Shown here piece after piece: positions 1 through 9,000 of a DNA stretch of 33,990 bases. Source of the stretch: a virus; the IMG/VR virus record IMGVR_UViG_3300020200_000089, positions 1 through 33,990 of that record; one strand, given 5' to 3'. Below the pieces are notes generated by a model. It saw nothing but the letters and a program-made list of their open reading frames with translations. It was not told the DNA's origin and did no database searches. The position numbers and the translations under genes were made by a program. The first letter of the stretch is position 1, and each line of letters starts with the position of its first letter.

Positions 1-1
1 C

Positions 2-526
2 ATTCTGTTGTACGGATGTTACACGCAGCAGAAAGCGACATCACAGTTCAGCAGGGCTGCGGTGGCGTACCCGGAACTCCCGGCGGGTTATTGCGCTACG
101 GTTTACCCTGTAAGGGATAGTATTATAAAGGGAAAGGACAGCCTTGTGTTTGACACTATTTATACCGGTGGGGAAATTGAATACGATACTGTGTATTCGG
201 TTCTCCTTGATACGGTATTCGTCACTATCAACAGTATCTATCTGCCCAAAAAAACGATACGGGAAAGGATAATCAGAACAGATACGATTTATAAAGAGAA
301 TACAGCGGCACTTGACCTTTGTAATATTGAAAGAAGGAACGCTGTACTAAACGAAACAAGGGCTTTGGTCGAATCGGATAAGTGGCGCAAGATAGCAAAG
401 AAAAGGTTTTGGGTGATTATGGGCATGGGTGCCGGTATTGCGTTGGGTGTTTTTGCCCTGATAAGGAAACGGGCGGTTTCAAAAATTTATCATAAATTCT
501 TCACAAGAGAGGGGTTGGTAAAATGA
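2..526 (+). CDS. Candidate unimolecular spanin (lipoprotein with C-terminal TM), 5'-truncated
   Basis: The reading frame is open at the left edge, so the start lies outside the window. The first visible residues, ILLYGC, look like the end of a lipoprotein signal peptide with a relaxed lipobox; the putative lipidated Cys is encoded at 17-19. A middle part of about 120 residues has repeated DT(I/V)Y-type segments, suggesting a beta-rich periplasmic region. One strong hydrophobic segment, FWVIMGMGAGIALGVFALI, lies about 35 residues from the C-terminus and is followed by a basic tail. An outer-membrane lipid anchor plus a C-terminal inner-membrane anchor is the architecture of u-spanins (T1 gp11 type), which fuse the inner and outer membranes at the end of lysis. 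The next two genes, a membrane protein and an endolysin, support this role. Function is inferred from architecture and context. Alternative: an unrelated phage lipoprotein. Confidence 0.6.
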   Translation: MLLYGCYTQQKATSQFSRAAVAYPELPAGYCATVYPVRDSIIKGKDSLVFDTIYTGGEIEYDTVYSVLLDTVFVTINSIYLPKKTIRERIIRTDTIYKENTAALDLCNIERRNAVLNETRALVESDKWRKIAKKRFWVIMGMGAGIALGVFALIRKRAVSKIYHKFFTREGLVK

Positions 527-951
527 AATTCGTAGCCGGGATATTATTCGTTTGTATATCCGTATTATTTGCGGGCATCCACGCCAATGCAATAAACGAG
601 GGGCGTGGATATAAGCTGAAGAAGTGGGCGCATACATTGCTTTATTTTGGGTTGGCCGTATTGATTTCATGGCTTTCAGGATGGCAGAAGGATGGCTTTG
701 ATTGGGTGATGTTATTAAACGCATTTTTGATTCGGGTTGTATTCTTTAACATACCCCTGAACAGAATGAGAAAGCCGCCCCTTCCCTATTTTTATATTAC
801 CCATGAATTAAAGAATGTAAATGGCCTGTGGGATGCGATAGCGAAGCAGCGGTTTTTTGGTTGGATTGTTTACGGGGTATTCGGGAAAAACCAATGGATA
901 ATGTATGTACTTTGTTTTATCGGTTCAGTAATCCTAACAATTAAAAGATAA
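523..951 (+). CDS. Small multi-pass membrane protein, holin candidate
   Basis: A 142-residue protein whose ATG overlaps the previous stop in an ATGA arrangement; a purine-rich GAGAGGGG lies a few bases upstream. Hydrophobic stretches lie at about residues 2-21, 34-53, 60-77 and 112-139, giving perhaps four membrane segments. The C-terminus is short and basic (TIKR). I recognise no family motif. Its place between a candidate spanin and an endolysin makes a holin, the inner-membrane pore that times lysis, the simplest guess, although it is larger than most holins. It could instead be another lysis-associated membrane protein. Confidence 0.55.
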   Translation: MKFVAGILFVCISVLFAGIHANAINEGRGYKLKKWAHTLLYFGLAVLISWLSGWQKDGFDWVMLLNAFLIRVVFFNIPLNRMRKPPLPYFYITHELKNVNGLWDAIAKQRFFGWIVYGVFGKNQWIMYVLCFIGSVILTIKR

Positions 952-1568
952 TGGGCTTTTGGGGAACAATAAGGAAATCTGTTGATGAAGAAATACAAGG
1001 CGAAGAACTTGTAGTTTCTCAACCCATTCAAACGAAAACGGCGGGCAGGTTATTGACTACTGCTGAAATAATAAAGCACTACGGGCAACCCGGCGACCCA
1101 ACCAATCTTCAGCTTGTTATTACACCGTTTCCGTTCCGGCTTGACTGGAATTTAAGTCAGGAAACAAACAAGATAACAATGCACAAAAAGATTGTACCTA
1201 ACTTTTTGTCTGTGTGCGCTGGATTATTAAAACATTACGGAGGTGCAAAAATAAAAGAACTTGGTATTGATAATTTCGGAGGTTGCTATAATTTCCGGCC
1301 ACAGAGGGGGCTTGAAAAAAAATACGAAGCAGCTAAAAAAGCAAAAAATACTGCACTTGCCATGTCTTACCTTTCCCGCCATAGTTGGGCCATTGCAGTT
1401 GACCTTGACCCTGACCGTAACGCATTAAAAACAAAAGCCCCAAAAGCACAATTTTCAAAACCCGAATATGCAGCAATGAATGATATATTTTATGCCAACG
1501 GGTTTATTGGGTATGGCAGAAACAGAGGGAACGACTGGATGCACTTTGAAATTGGGGTGCTTCTTTAG
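951..1568 (+). CDS. Endolysin, M15-family peptidase (D-Ala-D-Ala/L-Ala-D-Glu type)
   Basis: A 205-residue protein that starts on the last base of the previous stop (TAATG). The C-terminal half carries the zinc-binding pattern of M15 peptidases: H144 and D151 in RHSWAIAVDLD, then H198 in DWMHFE near the C-terminus, with D195 in the place of the usual catalytic acid. M15 enzymes cut peptide cross-bridges or stem peptides of peptidoglycan and are common phage endolysins. The N-terminal ~60 residues have no motif I recognise and could help wall binding. There is no signal peptide, so export would depend on a holin, which fits the preceding gene. The family call is strong; bond specificity cannot be read from sequence. 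Confidence 0.85.
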   Translation: MGFWGTIRKSVDEEIQGEELVVSQPIQTKTAGRLLTTAEIIKHYGQPGDPTNLQLVITPFPFRLDWNLSQETNKITMHKKIVPNFLSVCAGLLKHYGGAKIKELGIDNFGGCYNFRPQRGLEKKYEAAKKAKNTALAMSYLSRHSWAIAVDLDPDRNALKTKAPKAQFSKPEYAAMNDIFYANGFIGYGRNRGNDWMHFEIGVLL

Positions 1569-1613
1569 CCTTTCAGTTCGCTTATAAACAGCAGCCCGAA
1601 AAGATCATTAATA

Positions 1614-1892
1614 ATGAACAAAAATAACAACATACTTACATCTTATGAAACGATAAGAAAGATACTTGACCTTGCGGTAGCAGATGAAAGATTGGGAAAA
1701 GCTGTTAAGGTGCTGGATGATTATACTAACCAACTGGCAGAAGAAATGAGTATTGAGTTTATGGAATGGCAACAACGATGGTATCCTGCGAATGGTACAA
1801 TCGTTGGGGACCAAGTTTGGTTTACTATAAAAGAGATATTCCAAAAATACCTTGCCGGAAGAAATAAAGCAACTGAAAAAAAAGATACTTAG
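1614..1892 (+). CDS. Small hypothetical protein at the end of the lysis cassette
   Basis: A 92-residue, mostly helical and acidic-to-neutral protein with no membrane segment and no motif I recognise. It follows the endolysin by 45 nt on the same strand and precedes a hairpin near 2011-2035, so it is probably the last gene of the lysis transcript. The minus-strand frame over the same bases is a shadow. Function unknown. Confidence 0.55.
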   Translation: MNKNNNILTSYETIRKILDLAVADERLGKAVKVLDDYTNQLAEEMSIEFMEWQQRWYPANGTIVGDQVWFTIKEIFQKYLAGRNKATEKKDT

Positions 1893-2010
1893 TTTGTTCT
1901 TTTGCCTGTTCTAAAGATGTTAACCTGTTGTTTATGACTTCGTTATTACCTTCGGCTTGTTCACCGGATCGGAGTATTTGGCAATTTTCATACGCAGTTG
2001 GTTTCGGTTG

Positions 2011-2035
2011 CCCCTGCTGTTTCCACAGCGGGGGT
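2011..2035 (+). terminator. Terminator-like hairpin after the lysis cassette
   Basis: CCCC-T-GCTGT and ACAGC-GGGG can pair around a TTCC loop with one bulged T. The following bases (TTCGTATTTCTC) are only moderately T-rich, so termination could be weak. It lies between the lysis genes and the tandem repeat and promoter-like motif of the head operon, where a terminator would be expected. Confidence 0.45.
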
Positions 2036-2052
2036 TCGTATTTCTCAAAACC

Positions 2053-2100
2053 CAAAATCCCCAATTAACCAATAAGCCAAATCCCCAATTAACCAATAGG
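2053..2100 (+). repeat. Two tandem 24-bp repeats upstream of the head operon
   Basis: Units at 2053-2076 and 2077-2100 match at about 22 of 24 positions, and a partial third unit (CCAAATTT) runs into the promoter-like motif. The core CCCCAATTAACCA recurs once more at 32559-32571, also upstream of a copy of the same motif. Regulator binding is possible. The rest of the ~255-nt gap between 1893 and 2147 has no convincing gene. Confidence 0.6.
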
Positions 2101-2102
2101 CC

Positions 2103-2118
2103 AAATTTGTCCTTTACC
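2103..2118 (+). promoter_or_regulatory. Late-promoter-like motif, copy A (head operon)
   Basis: AAATTTGTCCTTTACC contains the 13-mer TTTGTCCTTTACC, which also occurs at 10005-10017 and 32603-32615. Its TTTG, with an A four bases before it, resembles the Bacteroidota -7 element TAnnTTTG with the leading T missing. The motif ends 29 nt before the ATG at 2148, nearly the same spacing as the other two copies. I infer a phage late promoter; no clear -33 TTTG was found. Confidence 0.55.
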
Positions 2119-2147
2119 AACCCCGCATTAATAAAAATATTTGCAAC

Positions 2148-3050
2148 ATGAGTTTCAACCATACACTCAGCGCCGTACTAAGGGGCCGGTGGATGTTGCA
2201 GAGGGAATGGGCCGAAGCTCACTACCCATTAGTTCTTTCTTTATTGCAGGGCAAACCCATTTCATTTTTTGATCGTACCGGTAATGAACAGGTGGAACTA
2301 CCTTTTGCCATTGACCCCAAAACCATGCGGCGTTTTGAACTGTTTGGTATCTATGGAAAACCCAATGCAAACATCCCACCCGGTTCTGTTGGGGTACTCC
2401 CCATCAGCGGACCCATTACCAAATACAACGGCCAGTGCGGCGAACCCGGCGCCATACAGCGCAGTGCCTGGCTGGTCGATATGCAGCGGCGTGAAAACAT
2501 AAGCAGCGTGGTACTCCTGCTGGACACACCCGGCGGCGAAGCCAGAGCAGCCAACGGACTAACCACCGCCATCGGCCAAATGAAAAAACCCGTACTGGCT
2601 TATGTGGACGGTATGGCCGCCAGCCTGGGTCTGTGGATTACCGCAGCGGCAGATGAAGTGTACCTCGGCAGTAAAACAGATGAGATGGGAAGTGTCGGAA
2701 GTTTTGTAATGATACCCGATATGCTGGCTTGGTACGAAAGCCAGGGGTTGAAAGTGCATGAAATATATGCGCCGCAAAGCACCGACAAAAACAAAGATTA
2801 CCGGGATGCCCTGAAAGGAGATTATGAAGCTGTGAAAAAAGACTTGGCTGTGTATGTGAATGAATTTATCGGCTTCATAAAAACACAAAGGCCGAAGGTT
2901 GCCGCCACACAGGCGGAGTGGGACAGCGGCAAAATGTTTTATGCCGCCGATGCCATAAAACTGGGCCTTGCAGACGGTATAAGAAGTTTTGAACAAACCA
3001 TACAGAAAGCCGCCTGGAATGCGGCCCGACATAAAAAGAAGATGATTTAA
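2148..3050 (+). CDS. Head maturation protease, S49 (SppA/ClpP-fold) family
   Basis: A 300-residue phage protease. The S49 core runs from about residue 80 (GSVGVLPISGPI) to 275. DTPGGE at 126-131 forms the oxyanion-hole region, and Ser159 in DGMAASLG is the predicted nucleophile. K214 or K216, about 55 residues later, would be the general base of a Ser/Lys dyad, a spacing close to that in short SppA proteins. There is no signal peptide, which separates it from cellular SppA. In phage heads this family trims scaffold and capsid during assembly; a candidate scaffold and the capsid gene follow directly. First gene after promoter-like copy A. Confidence 0.88.
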   Translation: MSFNHTLSAVLRGRWMLQREWAEAHYPLVLSLLQGKPISFFDRTGNEQVELPFAIDPKTMRRFELFGIYGKPNANIPPGSVGVLPISGPITKYNGQCGEPGAIQRSAWLVDMQRRENISSVVLLLDTPGGEARAANGLTTAIGQMKKPVLAYVDGMAASLGLWITAAADEVYLGSKTDEMGSVGSFVMIPDMLAWYESQGLKVHEIYAPQSTDKNKDYRDALKGDYEAVKKDLAVYVNEFIGFIKTQRPKVAATQAEWDSGKMFYAADAIKLGLADGIRSFEQTIQKAAWNAARHKKKMI

Positions 3051-3059
3051 ACCAATACC

Positions 3060-3482
3060 ATGATGGAAAATAAGTTTGAAAACATAACCGCATTGGTGCC
3101 CGAAGGCGAGTATTTTGATGCCGCCGCAGTTAATGAAGGCGTTTTTCTTACTGGAAACCACCTTGTAAATATTGAAGCCAGCCTGGCCGGTCAGCAATCC
3201 GCCACAGCAGCTATGCTGCAGCAGGTGGATGGCGCCAACCAAGCAGCCACCGATGTGCAAGCAAAACTGGACACCGCCACCCAAACTATAACCGAAAAAG
3301 AAGCCACCATCAAGCAACTGCAGGATGAGGTAGCTGCCTTAAAAGCCAAACCTGCCAGCGATTTTAAAGAAAGCGGCAAAGAAAAAGATGAACATGGCGG
3401 CGGGGCCGTAGCGGAACTCAGTGAAATAACCAAAGAAGCAAACCAAAAGCGGGCAGCTATGGGCCTTCCGCTTATAAAATAA
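3060..3482 (+). CDS. Candidate capsid scaffold protein
   Basis: A 140-residue protein. About residues 40-95 are Ala/Gln/Lys/Glu-rich with a heptad-like coiled coil (TATQTITEKEATIKQLQDEV). A charged, low-complexity linker and a short C-terminal helix ending in PLIK follow. The size, the coiled coil and the position between an S49 protease and the capsid protein are typical of scaffolds. Two adjacent ATGs (3060, 3063) are possible starts. The role is inferred from position and composition. Confidence 0.6.
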   Translation: MMENKFENITALVPEGEYFDAAAVNEGVFLTGNHLVNIEASLAGQQSATAAMLQQVDGANQAATDVQAKLDTATQTITEKEATIKQLQDEVAALKAKPASDFKESGKEKDEHGGGAVAELSEITKEANQKRAAMGLPLIK

Positions 3483-3517
3483 TTTCATTAATCTAAACCT
3501 TTTAAAAACAATAAAAG

Positions 3518-4408
3518 ATGCCAACCTACACTTTTACAAACCTTGAAACAGCCTTTGTAGGTGCTGCTTCAGTGTTTCAAAAACAACTTCTTGGCTGGGA
3601 TATTGCTGAAGCCGGCGTGGAGTTACGAACCAACGTAACCACCCCACAGGCTATGGCAAAGTTTGCAACCAACGATGGCCCGCAGCCCTACCGTAAGCAG
3701 GATGATTTTGATGCCGGTACTTTTACTGACCGCACACTCACAGCTTTTCAGGCTAAGTATGATCAGGAACTGGACCCAGAAGATTTCCGCAACACCTATC
3801 TGGCCACCCTGCCAGAAATGCCGTTTGAGCAGTATGCGGTTGAGCATGCCGGTAAGCGTTTCTTAGATGCGCTGATGCGCAGCACCCTGTACCTTGGTGT
3901 GCGTGATGCTACCGGCACCGCCGCCGTGGATATATGCAATGGCTGGGGCACCATTATAGCCGCTGAAATTGCGGGCGCCACCATAACCCCCGTAGTTACC
4001 GGAGCTATTACCAATGCAAACGCAGTAACCAAAGTGGAAGATGTATATGATGCCAGCGATGTTATCCTGAAAAGGATGCCATCCAAAATGTATTGCTCAT
4101 ACAATCTTTTCCGTAAATATATGCAGCACTACCGCACCCTAAACGGCTTTGGATTTAAAAGGGATGAAAAAGGGAGATATACGCTGGATGGCACCGATTG
4201 CGAACTGACACCTGTGGCCTTTATGGGCACCAGCAGCCGGTTAATTATGACACTGCCCGGCAACCTGGTGTTTGGTACGGACACCGGCGGCCTTACCAGC
4301 CACCCCACCCGCCACCTGAACCTGCTGCGCAACAGAATACTGTTTCCTGCAGGCTGCCAGATAAAAGATATTGGTGCGGAAGTTCTGGTGGTTAACGATC
4401 AGGCATAA
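3518..4408 (+). CDS. Major capsid protein, HK97-fold candidate
   Basis: A 296-residue protein directly after protease and scaffold candidate, the usual position of the major capsid gene. Features include an acidic/aromatic central part (ELDPEDFRNTYL), a long Ala/Thr-rich stretch, and a C-terminal part with the strand-like pattern of capsid P-domains (SSRLIMTLPGNLVFGTDTGG, IGAEVLVVNDQA). No catalytic motif is present. A strong hairpin directly after its stop could raise or isolate its mRNA level, as expected for the most abundant virion protein. The fold assignment is inference. Confidence 0.75.
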   Translation: MPTYTFTNLETAFVGAASVFQKQLLGWDIAEAGVELRTNVTTPQAMAKFATNDGPQPYRKQDDFDAGTFTDRTLTAFQAKYDQELDPEDFRNTYLATLPEMPFEQYAVEHAGKRFLDALMRSTLYLGVRDATGTAAVDICNGWGTIIAAEIAGATITPVVTGAITNANAVTKVEDVYDASDVILKRMPSKMYCSYNLFRKYMQHYRTLNGFGFKRDEKGRYTLDGTDCELTPVAFMGTSSRLIMTLPGNLVFGTDTGGLTSHPTRHLNLLRNRILFPAGCQIKDIGAEVLVVNDQA

Positions 4409-4461
4409 AATAAGCGAAGGGTCGGTGGCTGGAACTGGTTTACCCATCGGCCCTCCTTATT
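4409..4461 (+). terminator. Strong hairpin after the capsid gene (attenuator or mRNA stabiliser)
   Basis: AATAAG (4409-4414) pairs with CTTATT (4456-4461). Inside, GGGTCGGTGG pairs with CCATCGGCCC through ten pairs including G-T wobbles; a small internal loop separates the stems. The next bases are AAAAAATATTTTT, so the T-run comes only after an A-run. It could act as a partial terminator that raises capsid over downstream tail transcripts, or as a 3' stabiliser. Confidence 0.55.
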
Positions 4462-4477
4462 AAAAAATATTTTTCAA

Positions 4478-4675
4478 GTGGCCACAAAAAAAACAAATGC
4501 CGAAACCCTTGCGGTTAATGAATTTAAACTGGATGGTAAAAAATACCGGTTCACCATTACCCGCTTCAGTGTGCCAGGTTTTGATGAAAGCACCCCGTTG
4601 GAGGCAAAAACCAATAAGGAGCTTTTAAAATACCTTTTAGCTGAAAAATCGGGGGTTATTGAAGAAATTGCCTGA
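4478..4675 (+). CDS. Small hypothetical virion-region protein
   Basis: A 65-residue Lys/Glu-rich protein with the start GTG at 4478. It reads MATKKTNAE, then a strand-like segment (FKLDGKKYRFTITRFSVPGF) and a C-terminal helix. It lies between the capsid hairpin and a putative tail protein, where head-tail joining or small decoration proteins often sit. No family motif recognised. Confidence 0.6.
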   Translation: MATKKTNAETLAVNEFKLDGKKYRFTITRFSVPGFDESTPLEAKTNKELLKYLLAEKSGVIEEIA

Positions 4676-4703
4676 CAAATTTGTAACCTTTAAAACTTAA
4701 AAT

Positions 4704-5246
4704 ATGCCTCTATACGCAAACATTACAACCGCCACACAGCCCAATAAAGATGGGGGCTATAAACCAACCCTCTTTTTTAGCCCCTTGGGTGATATTACCA
4801 CCTGGCAATACCCTACCGGCGCCGGCCTGGTACTGGGCGATTCAACAAATATCGCCATCGCACATACCTGGGCCGCCAACAAAGGCGCCTACCAGTGGGA
4901 AACAAAGATCGGCAGCGTAAAACTGACCGCCGATACCCAGGGTGATGAAGGCGCTAAAGTACCTGTGTGGAAGGCCGAAATAGAAATAATGGGCTTTGAT
5001 GCCGCCACCGTGGAGCAAATGGTAAACTCCCTGAACGATCAAAAAGCGATCTGGCTAAAAGACAGCAACTGTATTACCGCCAACCAAAATGTGCAGATGG
5101 GTGATGAGTGCAACCCCGTAACCGTAAGCTGGACCTTTGACGGCAAAGACAGCCTGCCCACCAGCACCGGCACAAAAGGTTTTATTGTAACCATTCTCAG
5201 CAAAAAACTGTACACCTACACCGCTGTAATTGACACCACCTTTTAA
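4704..5246 (+). CDS. Putative virion structural protein, possibly tail tube
   Basis: A 180-residue, beta-rich protein with few charged helices (Gly/Thr/Asp-rich, many alternating hydrophobics, ending YTYTAVIDTTF). Size and predicted beta content suit a tail tube protein of a long-tailed phage, and it lies upstream of the tape measure gene as tail tube genes usually do. The call is positional; a decoration protein is an alternative. Confidence 0.55.
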   Translation: MPLYANITTATQPNKDGGYKPTLFFSPLGDITTWQYPTGAGLVLGDSTNIAIAHTWAANKGAYQWETKIGSVKLTADTQGDEGAKVPVWKAEIEIMGFDAATVEQMVNSLNDQKAIWLKDSNCITANQNVQMGDECNPVTVSWTFDGKDSLPTSTGTKGFIVTILSKKLYTYTAVIDTTF

Positions 5247-5265
5247 CATCTAATCTCTGACACCT

Positions 5266-5502
5266 ATGGCCGAAACAATCATAAGAAAACAGTTTACAGA
5301 TAAAGAAGTGTCCGAAAAGTATGAGTATGGTGGCAGCTGGGATGCAAACGGAAAAGAAAAAAGAATTGTATTTGTAGGGGTATATGATGGCCTGCTGGTG
5401 GATATAACCGCCGCCACCGCCGAAAAATTACTGGGAGTAAAATACCCCGGCCTCAAAGCAAAAAGCAAAATATTAAAGGTGCCGGAATCCCCAAAAGCGT
5501 AA
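5266..5502 (+). CDS. Small hypothetical protein in the tail operon
   Basis: A 78-residue protein starting MAETIIRKQF, with a central region VFVGVYDGLLVDITAATAEKLLG and a basic C-terminus. It follows the putative tail tube gene by 19 nt, and an intrinsic terminator follows its stop. No recognisable motif. Position resembles that of small tail-assembly proteins, but this is not evidence of function. Confidence 0.6.
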   Translation: MAETIIRKQFTDKEVSEKYEYGGSWDANGKEKRIVFVGVYDGLLVDITAATAEKLLGVKYPGLKAKSKILKVPESPKA

Positions 5503-5525
5503 TCCCGGCACCCTATAAAAAAACG

Positions 5526-5561
5526 AAGCCCCAACCCGTAAAGGGCAGGGGCTTTTTTATT
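5526..5561 (+). terminator. Rho-independent terminator within the tail region
   Basis: AAGCCCC (5526-5532) pairs with GGGGCTT (5548-5554), an inner CCC/GGG pair sits around a GTAAA loop, and TTTTTTATT follows. This is a textbook intrinsic terminator, only a few bases before the next gene at 5568. Downstream tail genes must use read-through, antitermination or another promoter. Confidence 0.8.
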
Positions 5562-5567
5562 AAACCT

Positions 5568-6017
5568 ATGGCGCTATCTTTTGAAATACAAAATCAGCAG
5601 GTACAGCAATGGGTTACCGATACCGGCTTAGAACTGCAGCTAACCGGCACCAGCTACGGCATTACTCACCGGCAAAACAGCCCCAGCCCATTAGCCAGCC
5701 TGCCCAAAGTAAAAGGCCGCATACTGCTGGTTGATGGCAGCCCCAAAGCCATAAAGTTTACCGTGCCCCGCCACCTGTTTTATGTACACCACGGCGCCGG
5801 CAAAGGGCAGGGCGGCAGCAAGGGCAGCCGCTGGATCACCGCCTACGGCATACGCAAACAAACCAACCCAAAAAGCCTGGGCAAGGCCGGCGCCGGCAAC
5901 CGCAGGGAAAAACCATTTATTAAAGAAACGCTGGGCAGGCGGGTGCCCATACTGGCCGATATAGTGGCCACCACCGGCGCCTCCATTGTAACATCAGCAA
6001 TAAAATTTAACCCGTAA
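5568..6017 (+). CDS. Putative tail completion / HK97 gp10-like protein
   Basis: A 149-residue basic protein. It has Gly/Lys-rich stretches in the middle and a C-terminal part (REKPFIKETLGRRVPILADIV) resembling the end of HK97 gp10-type tail completion proteins, where a PF-x-x-x-L segment precedes a terminal helix. It starts 7 nt after the terminator T-run and ends 2 nt before the tape measure ATG, so it is coupled to tail assembly. The family call is tentative. Confidence 0.5.
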   Translation: MALSFEIQNQQVQQWVTDTGLELQLTGTSYGITHRQNSPSPLASLPKVKGRILLVDGSPKAIKFTVPRHLFYVHHGAGKGQGGSKGSRWITAYGIRKQTNPKSLGKAGAGNRREKPFIKETLGRRVPILADIVATTGASIVTSAIKFNP

Positions 6018-6019
6018 CT

Positions 6020-9000
6020 ATGGCACAGGTTGAAAACAGGCAGGTAATCGTTGAAATAGTGGCGGATGATGTGGTAAAGGCGCAGGAAATCCTCTATGCT
6101 AAACAAAAAAAGCTGAATGAGGAAATAAAGAAAACCAACGACCCAAAAGCCATTGCAGATTTTAATAAACAGCTAAAATTCACTGAGCAGCAAATACAGC
6201 GAAATGAAAAAGTGCTGAAGGGCGAACTGCTGCCCACCTTTAACCAGCTTAGTGCATCCGCAAAAAGATGTGCCGCTGAGTTTAAAAAAACCGGCGATCC
6301 TGAAGTATTGCGCAAGTACCACGAAGTAAACAATGTCCTTGGACAGATGAAAAGTGAAATGGCCGGACTTGCAAAACAAAGCCAGGGGCTTACCCAGAGC
6401 GGCATATTTTCAGAGGGCAGCGCAAAGATTATAGTGGGTGCTATGGAACAGGCAAAGGATAAGGTTGTTAAGCTGGAAAACGAATTTGGCAAACTATCAC
6501 CCCAGGCTTCAGAGGCAAGGAAAGAACTAAGTGCATTAAGCCTCATCACTCAGAACCCCAAGTTTTTAAATATTGCTTCCCGGGTGGGGGATGCAAACCA
6601 GGAATTGGGATTTTTTACTAAAACGCTTATTGAATTAGAGGACGCCGGCCTTAAAAACACCGAAGTTTACCGTGATGTACAGGCAAGATTGGCGCAATTA
6701 ACAGACCAAATTAGCGACACAAAGCAAGAGGTAAGGGCTATGGCCTCAGACACAAGGGGATTTGACCTTTTTGCGGGTGCCGTTTCGTTTACTGCCGATG
6801 TATTTCAAACCGCAGCCGGTGCAGCCTCTTTATTCGGCGCAAGTCAGGAAGATGTGACCAAAGCAATAAAAAACCTTATGGCCATACAGTCAGTAGCCAA
6901 TGGCGTTAAGGGAATCGCAATCCAATTTACCCAAAAGGGAACATTCGCCAACAAACTATTTACTTTTTCTCAGAACCAGTTGACAATAGCGGTGTCGGCA
7001 AGCTCAACAGCCTTTCAGAGGCTAAGGGCTATACTGATAACAACCGGAATCGGTGCTTTGGTGGTAGGTGTTGGCCTGTTGATAGCCAATTTTCAAAAGC
7101 TAAAAGACCTTTTTTCGGGTGTCAGCGCCTCACAAAAGAAGATGAACGATGCCTTGATAGAGGGTTCTAAGAACGCCGCAGCCGAAAGAAACAACCTTGA
7201 ACTGCTGTATAATGCCGCAACCAATACGGCAAAAGGTATAGATGCTCAGAAAAAAGCCGCAAAGGAGCTTCAGGATACCTATCCCTTAACCTTTGCCAAC
7301 TTCACTGCTGAGGAAATTGCACTCGGAAAAGCAAAAACGGCTTATGAAAGACTATCTCTAAGCATCCTTGCGGCATCATTAGCTAAAGCCAAACAGGCTA
7401 CAATCGACAAGGACGCCATGGATTTTGCTGAGAAAGACAAAAGTCTTGATATTGAAATTGACAAGCTTGAAAAGAAAAAAGCCCTTGCAAGTAGTGCCAA
7501 GAGGGAAATTGAAGATCTTGGCGAAAATAGAAGACGGTTAATAACGGTTGATGAAAAACAGGAAATTCAGAATCAGATTAATACGCTAAACATTAAAAAA
7601 GAGAATCTTAAAAAGGCTTTTTATGAAAATAACAAGATGTTCGCTGACTCCGTGGCTAAAGATAAAAAAGAAGCCGAAGAAGCTGAAAAAAATGAGGATG
7701 AGCGCATAAAAAGGAAGAATGAACAGGACCGACTAAAAAACCTAAGAGAACAGGCCCTTAAACATGCCGCTGAACAACGCAAACAATTATTAAAAGAGCT
7801 TTCCGAGTTCGAATTCAAAGAATCTATACGAGGATTGAGTGATTTAGGTGCTGCTTTGGTTGTTCTGGGAAAAAACTTTGACAAATTAAGGGAAATGGCA
7901 AAAGGAGATCAAGAGATAATAAAACGCATTAATCTAATTTTTGGAAAAGAACGGCTGGCCCTGATACGGGATTTTAACACGGCATTATTTACAAAAATCT
8001 TAAAAGACAGAGCGGATCAAATGGGCGCCATTGAAGAAGTAGAATTAAAAAAGTTCATGAAAAGACAAGAGGATTTCGTAAAATTCCGAAAAAAACTTTT
8101 AGATGATTTAGATGAAAGTGCAGAAAAATCAGAACGCAACCGAATGGCGGGGTTTGAATTAGATGTAGTACAAAAAAAGGGGAGAGCCCGGATGAAGGCT
8201 GAAAAGAAATTCCTTAACGAACAGGAAAAAAAAGAACTTTCCAACAAAAATCTAACCGAAAATGAAAAAACGCTGATTCAAGAAAAGTACAAGCAAAAAA
8301 GAACTGAAGTCGAAGAAAATTATTTAAAACGTGTTGTTGAATTAACGGCTGAACATACAGACAAGTTATTTAATATATGGGGTGCTTTTGCCACCGCCCG
8401 AACCAATAAAGAAAATGCTGAACTGGCCGCAGACCGCCGCCGCAATGATATAAAAGAGAGGAATCTGGCTGCCCGGCTTCGTAAAGGCCTTATCAGCGAG
8501 AAAGAATATAATAGGCAGATTGATGAACTGAAAAATAAGCAGGATGCAAAAGAAAAAGAATTTGCCGTTAAACAGTTTAAGAGAAACCAGCGCATTGCCA
8601 TCATGCAGGCCATCGTTAACGCTGCGATGGGAATTATGAGCACCTATTCGGCAAGGCCAGGATTGGCAGATATTTTTACGCTGGGGGTTGCCCGGGCGAT
8701 AGAGGTTGCTATTATTACGGCCAGCCTGGCCGCACAAATAGCCACCATCAAAAGCCAAAAACCACAATTTTCCAAAGGCGGTGTACTGGGTGGCCGCACC
8801 CATGCACAGGGCGGCAATGCCATTGTAGATGGCAGCGGCCGCAAGATTGCTGAAATAGAAGCGGGGGAGGGCATCATTAACCGCCGCACTATGGCCGATA
8901 AAAAAGTGTACCACTTTACCGGCACCCCCAGCCAGGTGGCCAGCTATATGAACAGTATGCATGGCGGCGTAAGCTGGAGCAAAGCCGCTAAGTATATGAA

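Noticed and set aside
1957-2151. Small plus-strand frame across the tandem repeats before the head operon
   Set aside because: It consists largely of the 24-bp repeat translated, and runs through the promoter-like motif.
2559-3317. 252-codon minus-strand open frame
   Set aside because: It is antisense to the S49 protease and scaffold candidate, has Cys/His/Gly-rich composition typical of shadow frames, and no start context.
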